A stretch of 64,000 nucleotides of DNA from Litorivivens lipolytica (GCF_014191715.1 NZ_JACHWY010000003.1:186001-250000); one strand, 5' to 3'. Shown: positions 37,413 to 53,519, counted from the stretch's first letter. The notes: generated by a model from the letters alone, not told the origin. Numbers and translations: made by a program.

Positions 37413-39521
37413 ATGGCCACCACTATACATCACCGAACCTGCAATCTGTGTGAAGCGATATGCGGTCTCGAGATTGAGCACGATGGCAGTCAGATCCTCA
37501 GCATCAAGGGCGACAAGCAGGACCCCTTTAGCCGCGGCCATGTCTGCCCCAAGGCCGTAGCTCTCAAGGATATTCACGAAGACCCGGACCGCCTGCGCCA
37601 ACCCCTGAAAAAAGTCGACGGCCAATGGCAGAGCATTAGCTGGGATCAGGCACTCGATGAGGTCGCCGAAAAGCTCGGCGCCATCCAGCAAGCCCACGGC
37701 AAGGACAGCGTCGGCGTCTACCTCGGCAATCCCAACGTACACAACACCGGTTCCATGCTGTTCAGCCGCCACTTGCTGCATGCCCTGAATACCCGCAACC
37801 GGTTTTCGGCGACGTCGGTAGATCAACTGCCCCACCACCTGATTGCCCACAAACTGTTCGGCCACCAGCTTAAGATTCCGGTGCCGGATATCGATCACTG
37901 CGACTACTTTCTGGTATTCGGCGCCAACCCCATGGCCTCCAACGGCAGCATCATGACCGTGCCCGATGTGCGCCATCGGCTTAAGGCCATTAACCAGCGG
38001 GGCGGCAAGATTGTGGTGATTGATCCGCGCCGCAGTGAGACCGCCGAAGTCGCCAGCGAGCATCTGTTTGTCCGCCCCGGCAGCGACGCCCTGCTCCTTT
38101 CAGCCATGATTCACGACCTCTACGCTTCCGGCAAGGTGGCCACACATCGACTGCACGACCATACCGACGAACTCGAAGGCCTCGAGGCGCAGTTTAGCCC
38201 CTTCAGCCCCGAAGCCGTCGCCGAAGCCACCGGCATCAGCGCGCTGGAAATTCGCCGTCTGGTGAGTGAATTCACCAGCGCCAAAAACGCCGTTGCCTAC
38301 GGTCGCATGGGCGTCTCGGTGCACCCCTTTGGCACACTTAGCCAATACCTGATCATGCTGTTCAATCTACTCTGCGGCAGACTGGATGAACCGGGCGGCC
38401 TGATGTTTACCCGTCCCGCCATCGACACCCTCTCGGTTACCGGCCCCGGCAATTTTGACCGCAGCCGCAGTCGGGTGCGCCAATTGCCCGCCTTTTCCGG
38501 TGAATACCCGGTGGCGACACTGGCCGAAGAAATTCTCACGCCCGGTGAAGGACAAATCCGCGCCCTGCTGACCGTCGCCGGCAACCCGGTGCTGTCGACA
38601 CCCAACGGGCGCCAGCTAGACAAAGCCCTCGAGCAGCTCGACTTTATGGTCTGCATCGACTTCTATCTGAACGAGACCAGCCGTCACGCAGATATTATTC
38701 TGCCGCCCGTGAGCCCGCTGGAGCGCGAGCACTACGATGTCATCTTCCACCTGCTGGCAGTGCGCAATAGCAGTCGCTACGCCGACGCCCTGTTTGAAAA
38801 ACCCAAGGACGCCAAGCACGACTGGGAGATTTTCCTGGCATTGGCAGAAAGGCTATCACCGGCCCGCGGCCTGAAGCAGAAGTTCAGCCACTTGGGCCGC
38901 CGCATTTTGACGCCGAAGCGAACACTGGACGCCCTGCTCAAACGCGGCCCCTACAAACTCAGCCTGAAAAAACTCCGGGCCCAGCCCCACGGTATCGACC
39001 TCGGTCCGCTGCAGCCACAGCTACCCGAAGGCCTGCACCACAAAGACAAGCGGATTCACCTGAACACCGAGTTTTTCCTGTCGGATCTTGAACGCCTCAA
39101 GACTCTGCTGGCCGATACGGAGCGCCACGAACAGGTTCTGCTGATCGGCCGCCGCCATGTGCGCAGCAACAATTCCTGGCTGCACAACAGCCAGCGACTG
39201 GTCAAAGGAAAACCCCGCTGCACCGCCCAGATTCATCCTCGCGATGCGGCGCGGATGGGCGTTAACGAGGGGCAAAATGTGCGCATTACCTCGCGGGTCG
39301 GCTCACTGGTAGTGCCGGCCGAGGTAACCGACGAAATCATGCCCGGCGTGGTCAGCGTACCCCACGGTTGGGGCCATCAGCGCGAAGGCGTACAGCTATC
39401 GGTGGCCAAAGAACACGCCGGCGTGAGCGTCAATGATCTAACCGATGAACAAGCCATCGATGCCCTGTCAGGCAATGCAGCACTGAATGCGCTGCCGGTT
39501 CAGCTCAGCGCGGCCAGCTGA
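37413..39521 (+). CDS. Orphan molybdopterin-dependent oxidoreductase (DMSO reductase superfamily)
   Basis: A 702-residue catalytic subunit of the formate dehydrogenase/DMSO reductase superfamily. An N-terminal 4Fe-4S site is formed by C10, C13, C17 (CNLCEAIC) and C45 (SRGHVCPKA). Mo-pterin contact stretches include FGANPMASNGS and VVIDPRRSETAE, with the C-terminal pterin domain at VRITSRVGSLVVPAEVTDEI. At the usual metal-ligand position (NRFSATSVDQLPHH, about residue 128) I see no Cys or Sec; a serine may serve. No Tat signal, so cytoplasmic. I chose ATG 37413 (AGGGA upstream). No electron-transfer subunits are adjacent. Reaction unknown. Confidence 0.87.
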   Translation: MATTIHHRTCNLCEAICGLEIEHDGSQILSIKGDKQDPFSRGHVCPKAVALKDIHEDPDRLRQPLKKVDGQWQSISWDQALDEVAEKLGAIQQAHGKDSVGVYLGNPNVHNTGSMLFSRHLLHALNTRNRFSATSVDQLPHHLIAHKLFGHQLKIPVPDIDHCDYFLVFGANPMASNGSIMTVPDVRHRLKAINQRGGKIVVIDPRRSETAEVASEHLFVRPGSDALLLSAMIHDLYASGKVATHRLHDHTDELEGLEAQFSPFSPEAVAEATGISALEIRRLVSEFTSAKNAVAYGRMGVSVHPFGTLSQYLIMLFNLLCGRLDEPGGLMFTRPAIDTLSVTGPGNFDRSRSRVRQLPAFSGEYPVATLAEEILTPGEGQIRALLTVAGNPVLSTPNGRQLDKALEQLDFMVCIDFYLNETSRHADIILPPVSPLEREHYDVIFHLLAVRNSSRYADALFEKPKDAKHDWEIFLALAERLSPARGLKQKFSHLGRRILTPKRTLDALLKRGPYKLSLKKLRAQPHGIDLGPLQPQLPEGLHHKDKRIHLNTEFFLSDLERLKTLLADTERHEQVLLIGRRHVRSNNSWLHNSQRLVKGKPRCTAQIHPRDAARMGVNEGQNVRITSRVGSLVVPAEVTDEIMPGVVSVPHGWGHQREGVQLSVAKEHAGVSVNDLTDEQAIDALSGNAALNALPVQLSAAS

Positions 39522-39601
39522 GCTGACCAAGGGACTCACTTAAAAAGCGCTTGTATCCCCTTGTTACTGTGCGCAAAATAGCTCGGAAACAAGGGATACC
39601 C

Positions 39602-40897
39602 ATGGCCGACGATACCCCCTACATCAAGTGGTTCCGCAATTCCGCGCCGTACATCAACGCGCACCGCGGCAAAACCTTCGTGCTGATGATCAGCGGCGAG
39701 GCCATCGCTCATCCCAATTTTGACAATATCATCCACGACATCGCCCTGCTCAATAGCCTCGGCGTTAATCTGGTGCTGATTCACGGCGCCCGCCCCCAGA
39801 TCGAAGCGCGGGTGCAACAACAGGGCATTGAAAGCCGCTTTCATCAGGACTTAAGGATTACCGATGCCGGCACCCTGGCCTGTGTCTGCGACGCGGCGGG
39901 TTCCGTGCGCGCCCATATCGAGGCCTTGCTGTCGATGGGCGTAGCCAACTCTCCCATGCACGGTGCCGCCATCCGCGTGGTTTCCGGCAATTACGTGACC
40001 GCCCGGCCTATCGGCGTGATCGATGGCGTCGATCTGGAACATACCGGTCAGGTGAGACGAGTAGACGCAGAAGCCATTCACCGGCAGCTAGCGCAGGACA
40101 ACGTCGTGCTCATTTCGCCGCTGGGCTACTCCCCCACCGGCGAGATTTTCAACGTCACCCTCGAGGATGTGGTGGTGGAAACCGCCGCTGCCATTCGCGC
40201 CGACAAATTGATCGTGTTTGACGAAATGGCCGGCGCCATCGATGACGGCGAGTTGATTCGAGAATGCGAATTGAGTGAGGCCAGGAGTCTGCTGAGCCGC
40301 ATCGATAACCCCTACGGTCTGCATACCATCGTCCGCGCGGCCGAGCGAGGCGTTCCGCGCTGTCACCTGATCGGATATTCCGAGGACGGCGCGCTGCTGG
40401 AAGAACTCTATACCCGCGACGGTGCCGGCACGCTGGTTTCCACCGATGACTACGAAGAACTGGCCACCGCGACCATCGACGACGTCGGCGGCATTCTCGA
40501 AATCATCGCCCCGCTGGAGCAAGACGGCATTCTCGTGAAGCGCTCGCGCGAAGTGCTGGAAACCGAAATTCACTGCTTCCGAGTGATCAAACGCGATGGT
40601 GTGGTTATCGCCTGCGCGGCCCTGTATCCCTACCCGGAACAAGGCAGTGGCGAAATCGCCTGCGTGGCCACCCACCCGGACTATCGCCGCTCGGATCGCG
40701 GTGAGCGGCTGCTGCGTTCGCTGGAAAAGCAGGCCCGGCAAATGGGGCTGAGTTCGGTGTTTGTGCTGACCACTCGCACCGCTCACTGGTTTCAGGAGCA
40801 GGGGTTTGTGCCGAGCAGCGTCGATGCGCTGCCGCCGGGCAAACAGCAGCTCTATAACTTCCAGCGCAATTCCAAGGTGTTTGCCAAAACACTCTGA
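39602..40897 (+). CDS. argA: Amino-acid N-acetyltransferase (N-acetylglutamate synthase)
   Basis: First step of arginine synthesis: acetylates glutamate. 431 residues with an amino-acid-kinase-like N-terminal domain (about 1-285, with VLIHGARPQIEARV) fused to a GNAT acetyltransferase domain (about 290-431, with ACVATHPDYRRSDRGERLLRSLE as acetyl-CoA loop). This is the classic E. coli-type ArgA. I chose ATG 39602, preceded by AAGGGA, instead of an upstream TTG 39551. The kinase-like domain normally senses arginine. Confidence 0.96.
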   Translation: MADDTPYIKWFRNSAPYINAHRGKTFVLMISGEAIAHPNFDNIIHDIALLNSLGVNLVLIHGARPQIEARVQQQGIESRFHQDLRITDAGTLACVCDAAGSVRAHIEALLSMGVANSPMHGAAIRVVSGNYVTARPIGVIDGVDLEHTGQVRRVDAEAIHRQLAQDNVVLISPLGYSPTGEIFNVTLEDVVVETAAAIRADKLIVFDEMAGAIDDGELIRECELSEARSLLSRIDNPYGLHTIVRAAERGVPRCHLIGYSEDGALLEELYTRDGAGTLVSTDDYEELATATIDDVGGILEIIAPLEQDGILVKRSREVLETEIHCFRVIKRDGVVIACAALYPYPEQGSGEIACVATHPDYRRSDRGERLLRSLEKQARQMGLSSVFVLTTRTAHWFQEQGFVPSSVDALPPGKQQLYNFQRNSKVFAKTL

Positions 40898-40907
40898 GCG
40901 GCCCGCG

Positions 40908-41642
40908 ATGCGTATCCCGAGAATCTACACAGACCAGCCATTGAGCAAGGGCGCAGAGCTGCAGCTCGACGACAGCGCCTCGCGCCACCTCTGTCAGGTA
41001 TTGCGCCTGAACCGTGGTGATGTGCTGGTGCTTTTTAACGGCGACGGCTGCAGCTACCCGGCGCGCATTTCACACGCCGACAAGAAAAAAGCGCAGGTCA
41101 CCGTGGAAGACTGCGATCAGCGCGCTCTGGAATCCCCGTTTCCGATTCATTTGGGCATTGCCTTGTCCAAGGGCGACCGCTTCGACTGGGTTTTGCAGAA
41201 AGCCACCGAGCTGGGGGTTACCGCAATTACCCCGCTGCAGACTCAACGGGTCGATGTAAAACTGAACCGCGAGCGGGCCGAGAAAAAACAGCGTCATTGG
41301 CAGCAGGTGATCATCAGTGCCTGCGAACAATGCGGTCGCAATCGTCTGCCACAGCTAGCGGAGCCACAGACCCTGCAGGACTGGCTGGGGGAAGTGGAAG
41401 CCGATCAGAAATGGGTGTTATCGCCCGCTCATGAAGGCGGGCTAAGACCATCGCAATCGGCGAGTAGTGCCGCCTTGCTGGTGGGCCCCGAGGGCGGCCT
41501 GGAGGACGATGAGGTGAAGCTGGCGCTCAACGCAGGCTTTGAAGCGCTGCAGCTGGGCCCCCGCATTCTCAGAACCGAAACCGCACCGCTGGCGGCAATC
41601 AGTATTCTGCAATTTTGCTGGGGTGATTTCGATCAGGGCTGA
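40908..41642 (+). CDS. rsmE: 16S rRNA (uracil1498-N3)-methyltransferase
   Basis: Methylates U1498 of 16S rRNA in the decoding centre. 244 residues: an N-terminal PUA-like barrel (ASRHLCQVLRLNRGDVLVLF) and a SPOUT knot domain with LLVGPEGGLEDDEV and LGPRILRTETAPLAAIS, which bind SAM. ATG 40908 is 11 bases after the argA stop; the family start MRIPRIYT fits. Convergent with chpC, whose stop codon lies 7 bases further. Confidence 0.96.
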   Translation: MRIPRIYTDQPLSKGAELQLDDSASRHLCQVLRLNRGDVLVLFNGDGCSYPARISHADKKKAQVTVEDCDQRALESPFPIHLGIALSKGDRFDWVLQKATELGVTAITPLQTQRVDVKLNRERAEKKQRHWQQVIISACEQCGRNRLPQLAEPQTLQDWLGEVEADQKWVLSPAHEGGLRPSQSASSAALLVGPEGGLEDDEVKLALNAGFEALQLGPRILRTETAPLAAISILQFCWGDFDQG

Positions 41643-41649
41643 AGCTGAC

Positions 41650-42135
41650 TCACTGCCCCATCAGAACGCGCGCAATCTGGGCTTCGATAATTTCCAGATC
41701 CGGGATCACCGCCGGGTCACCCGCCAATTCAACCTGTGAAAGTTCTACCCGACCCGGCTGGGCTTCGTTGTCGGGTTTCAAATCTTCTTTGACGATACGG
41801 GCCTGACGGGGAATACCGAAGCAGCGAATCCCGTAGAATTTCAATTCTTCCCGGTCACTGATGCCATTGAGAATCGCCACCTGACCACTGCCCCGAGATG
41901 TGGGATCAATAGCGTCCCCATTGAGCTGCTCAAAAGAAATCAGCGGAACGCGCTGGCCGCGCCACTCCATCATCCCCAGCAGCCAGGGCGGCGCAGAATC
42001 GAGGGGCTCGATCACGGAGGCCGGCACAAACTCCGCCACATTCACGTTGGGCAGTAACAGGTTTTTACGCTGGATGGGCAGCATCAGTACCGGCACGGTA
42101 TCGGTGAACTGCAGTTGCTTGATATCCTGTTCCAT
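41650..42135 (-). CDS. chpC: CheW-like protein ChpC of the type IV pilus chemosensory system
   Basis: A 161-residue CheW-domain protein, last gene of the pil-chp operon. The CheW core is visible in VNVAEFVPAS, SAPPWLLGMMEWRGQRVPLISFEQLNG and VAILNGISDREELKFYGIRCFG. ChpC links chemoreceptors to the ChpA kinase and may pass specific inputs to the system. Separated by 14 bases from chpB. Assignment rests on domain and position. Confidence 0.9.
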   Translation of the reverse strand: MEQDIKQLQFTDTVPVLMLPIQRKNLLLPNVNVAEFVPASVIEPLDSAPPWLLGMMEWRGQRVPLISFEQLNGDAIDPTSRGSGQVAILNGISDREELKFYGIRCFGIPRQARIVKEDLKPDNEAQPGRVELSQVELAGDPAVIPDLEIIEAQIARVLMGQ

Positions 42136-42149
42136 GATGAACGCCTTCT

Positions 42150-43067
42150 CTATTTTTTCGCCTTGCCGCGCAAGCGACTGCTCAGTGTTGCCGCCAGCTG
42201 TGCCGGCGTACCACTCACACTGACCACGCCGGTACGATTCACCGCCTCCGGCATGGTATCGCTAACGCAGGTCTCTATGGCTTGTGTCCACACCTGACCG
42301 CCCGCCTGACGCACCCGCAGTGCCGCCTGCTCGCCATCGTTGCAGGTGCCGGTAAAAATCAGCAGGCCTAGGCGATTCCGATACTGCGCCACCAACCCTT
42401 CAGCTACCTCGTCGATGCAGGGCCGATAACCGCTACGCCACCCCTTCGAGGAGGCGATGACTCGCCCAAAGGGCAGAAAACGCGGCTTGGTTTCCGGCGC
42501 TATGATCAGCACCTGCCCAGCCCGCAGTCGCGCCTCGCCAGTAAACATCGCAATGTTGTGGGGCGTCTTGCGCTGCAGCTGAGTCGACAGGGCCTTATCG
42601 AAGGCCTCCTCGATGTGCTGCACGTAAACAAACCCCACGGGCAGCGATACTGGCACGGCCGCAAGAAACTCGGTGACCGCTTCCGGCCCACCCAGCGATG
42701 CGCCCAGCAGCCAGACCTGCTCCAGTTCCGCGACTTCACTCGGCGCAGATCGTGGCAACAGCGCCGCGTCGAGCTTGCCTAGGAGCTGGGTGTACCAGCG
42801 CACCAAGTGATCGCGCTCGCCTGGCCAGTCATCCAATACCAGGGTCGGCGCACTGGAAACCGCACTGATATAACCCAAGGCGCGCTCAATGCGTTTAGCT
42901 GAGAGCAACACCAGCCAAATTTGCGGCTCTTCCTCCAGCCCACCGTGGACAGCTTCAAGCTCGTCGGCAGAGCAACTGAGCAGCACGTAATGCGACGCCT
43001 TGACCAGCTGATTCTCTAACCAGTGCCGCTGCCTGACGTCGTCGACGACCAGCGCCAAATGCGTCAT
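42150..43067 (-). CDS. chpB: CheB-type methylesterase ChpB
   Basis: A 305-residue methylesterase that removes methyl groups from the PilJ chemoreceptor, opposing PilK. The esterase domain (about 120-300) keeps the triad: serine in LLGASLGGPEAVTEFL, histidine in YVQHIEEAFDKAL and aspartate in FTGTCNDGEQAALRV. The N-terminal 110 residues look like a receiver fold (LALVVDDVRQRHWLENQLV), but the strand that should carry the phosphorylated aspartate reads LVLLSAKRIE with no aspartate. It is therefore probably not switched by phosphorylation. Confidence 0.92.
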   Translation of the reverse strand: MTHLALVVDDVRQRHWLENQLVKASHYVLLSCSADELEAVHGGLEEEPQIWLVLLSAKRIERALGYISAVSSAPTLVLDDWPGERDHLVRWYTQLLGKLDAALLPRSAPSEVAELEQVWLLGASLGGPEAVTEFLAAVPVSLPVGFVYVQHIEEAFDKALSTQLQRKTPHNIAMFTGEARLRAGQVLIIAPETKPRFLPFGRVIASSKGWRSGYRPCIDEVAEGLVAQYRNRLGLLIFTGTCNDGEQAALRVRQAGGQVWTQAIETCVSDTMPEAVNRTGVVSVSGTPAQLAATLSSRLRGKAKK

Positions 43068-43101
43068 TGGCTAAACCTTGCCCCTTGCCCGCCTCGATAA
43101 C

Positions 43102-49134
<6,033 letters not shown>

Positions 49135-49146
49135 TATTGTCTCATC

Positions 49147-50013
49147 TTATTCGTTGCCGTCGCGGCGGCGCTCAAACAGTTGTACATTGTCGCCCCCTCT
49201 ACGAATCAGCGCGGGGTGCTTCCAGCCCGAGCCTTCACTGGGCCCGATCAACAGAATGCCCCCCGGCTTCAGTCTGTTAACCAGACTGTCGAGAACCTGG
49301 CGCTGACGCCAGGCCCGGAAATACACCAATACGTTCTGGCAAAAAATCACGTCCATGGCCGAGCGCGGGGTGCTGTTTGGATCCAGCAGGTTGGACTGGA
49401 TGAAACACACCCGGGAAGCCAGCTCTGGCGTCACCTTGTAATTCAAGCCCTGCTCAGATTGCATGTAGCGCTGACGCAGGGTTTCCGGCAGCTCTTGAAT
49501 GCGCCGCACGTGGTAACTGCCCTGGCGCGCAACCTTAATCGCCGCGCTGCTGACATCGCTACCCATCACGCCAAAATACGCCTGCTGCCCTGAGCCCTCA
49601 ATCAAGTTACTGGCGATCATGGCCATGGTATAGGCCTCCTCGCCGGTCGAGCAGCCCGCGCTCCACATATCCAGCGCCAGCCTCCGCTCTTCCTTCTGCG
49701 CAACATCCAGCCGCTTTTGCAGATAGCGGGCAAGAATTCGATAGGCAGACGGCGTTCGATAGAAGCGGGTTTCCTTGACGGCTAGATGATCGATCAACCA
49801 CTCGCCCATACCGTGCCAAGGTCGCGTTTCAAGTGAGGCCAATGCCTTTTCCGCCTCGGCCTCGCTCATGTCCTGCAACCAGGGCTTCAGCCCCTTCCTC
49901 AGGATGTGCTGGTGCTGATTCAGGTTAATACCGGTCTGCGCTTCCAGCACGGCCTGCCAACGCCCCAACTGCTCCTGCTTTACCTCAGCCATGATGTTTT
50001 TCTGCGACCACAT
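49147..50013 (-). CDS. pilK: CheR-type methyltransferase PilK
   Basis: SAM-dependent methyltransferase, 288 residues, that methylates glutamates on the PilJ receptor. The N-terminal helical CheR domain (about 1-75) precedes the Rossmann part with the SAM loop DMWSAGCSTGEEAYTMAM, then DVIFCQNVLVYF and LKPGGILLIGPSEG. The start could be ATG 50013 or ATG 49992 (MAEVKQEQ); neither has a strong ribosome site. Lies between pilJ and chpA. Confidence 0.93.
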   Translation of the reverse strand: MWSQKNIMAEVKQEQLGRWQAVLEAQTGINLNQHQHILRKGLKPWLQDMSEAEAEKALASLETRPWHGMGEWLIDHLAVKETRFYRTPSAYRILARYLQKRLDVAQKEERRLALDMWSAGCSTGEEAYTMAMIASNLIEGSGQQAYFGVMGSDVSSAAIKVARQGSYHVRRIQELPETLRQRYMQSEQGLNYKVTPELASRVCFIQSNLLDPNSTPRSAMDVIFCQNVLVYFRAWRQRQVLDSLVNRLKPGGILLIGPSEGSGWKHPALIRRGGDNVQLFERRRDGNE

Positions 50014-50033
50014 TACGCCCGCCTGCGTCGAAA

Positions 50034-52112
50034 TCAGGCTTCCTCAGCGATACCGTCCTGCTCTTCTTTGGCTTCAACCTCAGCATGCTGCTGCGGCAGT
50101 TTGAAACCGGCTACCGAGCGACGCAGTTCGTCTGTCATCTCGGACAGGTTACCAATCGAGCGCGCCGTTTCCGTGGTACCGGCAGAAGTCTGCGAGGTAA
50201 TTTCCTGGATAACGTGCATCGTGTTGGAGATGTGGCCCGCCGACGCCGCCTGTTGGCGTGCCGCGTTCGAGATGTTCTGGATCAATTCCGCCAGTTCCTG
50301 CGATACCTTCTCGATTTCTTCTAGTGCCGCACCGGCGTCCTGGGCCAGACGGGCACCACGCACCACTTCCGTAGTGGTTTGTTCCATCGAGATAACCGCT
50401 TCGTTGGTATCCGACTGGATGGTTTTTACCAGCGCTTCAATCTGCTTGGTCGCACCAGAGGAACGTTCCGCAAGGCGCTGTACCTCGTCCGCAACAACCG
50501 CGAAGCCTCGACCCGCATCACCGGCCATAGAGGCCTGGATCGCGGCGTTCAGTGCGAGGATGTTGGTCTGGTCGGCGATGTCGTTGATCAACGATACGAT
50601 ATCCCCGATCTCCTGCGACGATTCACCCAGTCGTTTGATCCGCTTCGAGGTTTCCTGAATCTGTTCGCGGATGTTATCCATACCCTTGATCGTGTTCTGT
50701 ACCATTTCGGCGCCGGTATTCGCGATGGATACCGAGCGCTTCGCAACCGCGGCCGATTCAACGGCGTTCGACGATACCTGATCGATGGTCACCGCCATCT
50801 CGTTAACCGCTGCCGAGGCACCGGCAATTTCCTGGGCCTGATTCTCGGAGGCCTCGGCCAGCGTCAGAGCGGTTTGCTGAGAGTTCTGGGCCGCGGTGGA
50901 TACCCGCAGAGCCGTATCGTTAATCTGCGAAACCAGCACCCGCAGCTGGTCAATGGTGTAGTTGATAGAGTCAGCGATCGCACCGGTAAAGTCTTCCGAT
51001 ACCGTTGCCGTCGTGGTCAGGTCACCGTCTGCGAGGTCAGCCAGTTCGTCCAGCAGTCGCAGGATCGCGTTCTGGTTTCGCTCGTTGGTTTGTGCCGTTT
51101 CCTGCAGTCGGCTCTGGGTGTTACGGAATGACTGAATACCGAGCAGGGCCAGTGAAATGGGGATCAGAATCACAAAGCCGAGAATGGTGGTGGTCGACAG
51201 CAGGCGCTTGCTTTCCAGATTGTCGATCGCCGTGGATAGCTGGTTGGTCGCGTCCTGTACTTTTGGCGCGTCAACAATGATGGATTCAGCTGCGGTGGTT
51301 GCCTCCAGCAGGCTGGGCGAGGCCTGGAAGATATCGTCAACCGAGCTGGCCACGAATTCAAACAGCTGGCTGATTTCCTGCAGACTCTGCTGGGCCTCGG
51401 CGTCGCGCACGCGGCTGACCTGCATCGCCGGGTTGCCTTCAATCATGCCGCGCAGAACCGTACCGAAGGTACTCGCATCGATGTTGAACTGGTCGGCTGC
51501 GATCGGCGCATCCTGTCCACCCTCAAGCATCCGGTCGACGTTTCGGGCGATCCGTTCCGCCAGCCAGGACTGGCGCTGGGCCACCGCCACCTGATCGGCC
51601 GGCGCGTTGCGATCGAGCAGAATTTCCACGACGTTGTTGTATTCCTGCTGGAGTACAGGAATCGACTCGTTAAGAGTCAAGGCAACTTCGTGCAGGAAGA
51701 TGATCCGCTCTTTGTTGGTGATGATGGTCTGGGCTGCTTCACTGACCCGCTCCCACACACTATCAACCGCGGCCAGCTCGCTTTTCAGCAACTCGCGCGG
51801 CGAGGGCAAATCACTGCTGCCGCGCTCCAGCACGGTCTGAGCCTGCTCGAAACGATCGTGGGCTTCCGCCAAAGCCTCAAAGGCTTCACCTTCACCGGCA
51901 GCGGCCTCACGCGAACTGGTTTCAATCTGCTGGGTATACAGACGCAGATCACCCGCCAGTTCCAGGTAGCGCTGGTCGTAACCGGCATCCCGCAGAACGA
52001 AGTAGGCGTTGATGCCGGCGCCGACAAAGCCGACCAGCATCAGAACCACAAACACGCCGATGGAGCGATTGCCGCGCAGGCGCGACATGCCGCTGTCTTT
52101 ACTCAATTTCAT
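50034..52112 (-). CDS. pilJ: Methyl-accepting chemotaxis protein PilJ
   Basis: The membrane receptor of the type IV pilus chemosensory system, 692 residues. TM1 is at about 18-38 ([17 protein letters not shown]), a large periplasmic sensing region follows to about 300, TM2 is at about 305-327 ([18 protein letters not shown]), then HAMP and a long signalling coiled coil. The conserved tip reads [19 protein letters not shown]. In P. aeruginosa PilJ senses pilus-related or surface signals. Located between pilI and pilK. Confidence 0.95.
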   Translation of the reverse strand: MKLSKDSGMSRLRGNRSIGVFVVLMLVGFVGAGINAYFVLRDAGYDQRYLELAGDLRLYTQQIETSSREAAAGEGEAFEALAEAHDRFEQAQTVLERGSSDLPSPRELLKSELAAVDSVWERVSEAAQTIITNKERIIFLHEVALTLNESIPVLQQEYNNVVEILLDRNAPADQVAVAQRQSWLAERIARNVDRMLEGGQDAPIAADQFNIDASTFGTVLRGMIEGNPAMQVSRVRDAEAQQSLQEISQLFEFVASSVDDIFQASPSLLEATTAAESIIVDAPKVQDATNQLSTAIDNLESKRLLSTTTILGFVILIPISLALLGIQSFRNTQSRLQETAQTNERNQNAILRLLDELADLADGDLTTTATVSEDFTGAIADSINYTIDQLRVLVSQINDTALRVSTAAQNSQQTALTLAEASENQAQEIAGASAAVNEMAVTIDQVSSNAVESAAVAKRSVSIANTGAEMVQNTIKGMDNIREQIQETSKRIKRLGESSQEIGDIVSLINDIADQTNILALNAAIQASMAGDAGRGFAVVADEVQRLAERSSGATKQIEALVKTIQSDTNEAVISMEQTTTEVVRGARLAQDAGAALEEIEKVSQELAELIQNISNAARQQAASAGHISNTMHVIQEITSQTSAGTTETARSIGNLSEMTDELRRSVAGFKLPQQHAEVEAKEEQDGIAEEA

Positions 52113-52177
52113 TATCCGGACTCCAGGCCGTATAGACTCTAGCTTTTGTTGCTTTTGTGTTTCCCCAATAACGGCCG

Positions 52178-52720
52178 TCAGGCCGCCACGTTATAAAACT
52201 TGTCGTCCTGAATCAGTTTTTCAGGACTGAATACCGCGCGCACCCCATCTTCCTGGACGTAGGAACCATCGATGTAGGGCTGCAGTACTTCGGGTATTCC
52301 GTCAGGCATTTCCGGGCTGTATTGGTCGACCGGAAAGGTTTCCATGCCGCGCACACTACTGACGATCAAGCCGCTGTAGAGCTCGCCCATTTCCAGCACC
52401 AACACCCGGTGAGACTTGCGGCTGCGATCCAGGCTGCCGCCGAGAAAGGCCTCCATATCCATAAGCGGCAACAGACGACCACGCACATTGGCGACGCCGC
52501 GCACCCAGTCCTGCACCGAAGGCAAGCGGGTATAGGGTGGCAGCGTCAGAATTTCGGTGACCTGACCCATGGGCGCCACCAGACGGGCACCGCCGAGCTC
52601 AAACGAGATACCGGTCCATTCCGGCACGATCTCTGTCTGCTGGGGCAGACCACTGGACACCGCGACACTGCGGTTGGCAAGTGCGACCAGCTGATCGAAG
52701 GGTTCGTCAGGCAACTGCAT
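52178..52720 (-). CDS. pilI: CheW-like adaptor PilI
   Basis: A 180-residue CheW adaptor that couples the PilJ receptor to the ChpA kinase. Core segments are [47 protein letters not shown] and [24 protein letters not shown]. Follows pilH by 16 bases on the leftward strand and precedes pilJ. Confidence 0.93.
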   Translation of the reverse strand: MQLPDEPFDQLVALANRSVAVSSGLPQQTEIVPEWTGISFELGGARLVAPMGQVTEILTLPPYTRLPSVQDWVRGVANVRGRLLPLMDMEAFLGGSLDRSRKSHRVLVLEMGELYSGLIVSSVRGMETFPVDQYSPEMPDGIPEVLQPYIDGSYVQEDGVRAVFSPEKLIQDDKFYNVAA

Positions 52721-52736
52721 GAATCAACTCCGCCGC

Positions 52737-53102
52737 TCAGGCGGTCATCACTGACTTGATCGTCTTAACCAGTGTACTGTCATCCACCGGCTTGGTCAGA
52801 TAACCCTTGGCGCCCTGGCGCTTACCCCACAGGCGGTCGGTTTCCTGATCTTTGGTGGTAACGATGATAACGGGAATGGCACTGGTCGCGGCATCGTTGG
52901 TCAGCTGACGGGTAGCCTGAAAGCCATTCATACCGGGCATGACAATATCCATCAGTACTACGTCGGGTTTTTCAGATCGGGCCAGCTCAATGCCTTTTTC
53001 ACCGGACTCGGCGGTGAGAACTTCATAACCGTGCTTGCTGAGCATTTGGGAAATCTTATAGGTTTCCGTCGGCGAATCGTCGACGATCAAAACTCGAGCC
53101 AT
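52737..53102 (-). CDS. pilH: Response regulator PilH
   Basis: Single-domain receiver, 121 residues, phosphorylated by ChpA. The acidic pocket is VDDS, the phosphoacceptor aspartate lies in VVLMDIVMPGMNGF, and the conserved threonine and lysine in VIIVTTKDQ and YLTKPVDD. In P. aeruginosa PilH opposes PilG, shifting pilus retraction. Its partner pilG lies 30 bases upstream. Confidence 0.94.
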   Translation of the reverse strand: MARVLIVDDSPTETYKISQMLSKHGYEVLTAESGEKGIELARSEKPDVVLMDIVMPGMNGFQATRQLTNDAATSAIPVIIVTTKDQETDRLWGKRQGAKGYLTKPVDDSTLVKTIKSVMTA

Positions 53103-53132
53103 CTTACTTCTCCATTTACCGATTTATTATTG

Positions 53133-53519
53133 TTATGCCGCAGCCACGTGTGACTGAATCGCATCCAGCAGCTCGTTCTTGCTGAAAGGCTTGGTCAGAT
53201 ACTGATCAGAGCCGACAATGCGCCCCTTCGCCTTGTCAAACAGACCATCCTTACTGGACAGCATAATCACCGGAGTTTTCTTGAACTCACTGTTATTTTT
53301 GATCAACGCGCAGGTCTGGTAGCCGTCCAGGCGGGGCATCATGATATCCACAAAGATGATGTCCGGCTTTGAGTCGGCAATCTTTGCCAGCGCATCAAAT
53401 CCGTCTGTAGCGGTAATTACCGCACAACCTACCTTGCTGAGCAAGGTTTCCGCGGTGCGACGTATGGTCTTACTGTCGTCAATCACCATGACTTTCAGGT
53501 TTTCGAAGTTTGCTTCCAT
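53133..53519 (-). CDS. pilG: Response regulator PilG
   Basis: Single-domain receiver, 128 residues, that drives pilus extension and cAMP signalling through the ChpA pathway. VIDDSK gives the acidic pocket, the phosphorylated aspartate is in IIFVDIMMPRLDGY, and VIMLSSKDGLFDKAKGRIVGSDQYLTKPF completes the fold. I chose ATG 53519 since AAGGTG lies seven bases before it; a start six codons upstream (53537) has no such site. First gene of the eight-gene pil-chp operon. Confidence 0.93.
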   Translation of the reverse strand: MEANFENLKVMVIDDSKTIRRTAETLLSKVGCAVITATDGFDALAKIADSKPDIIFVDIMMPRLDGYQTCALIKNNSEFKKTPVIMLSSKDGLFDKAKGRIVGSDQYLTKPFSKNELLDAIQSHVAAA

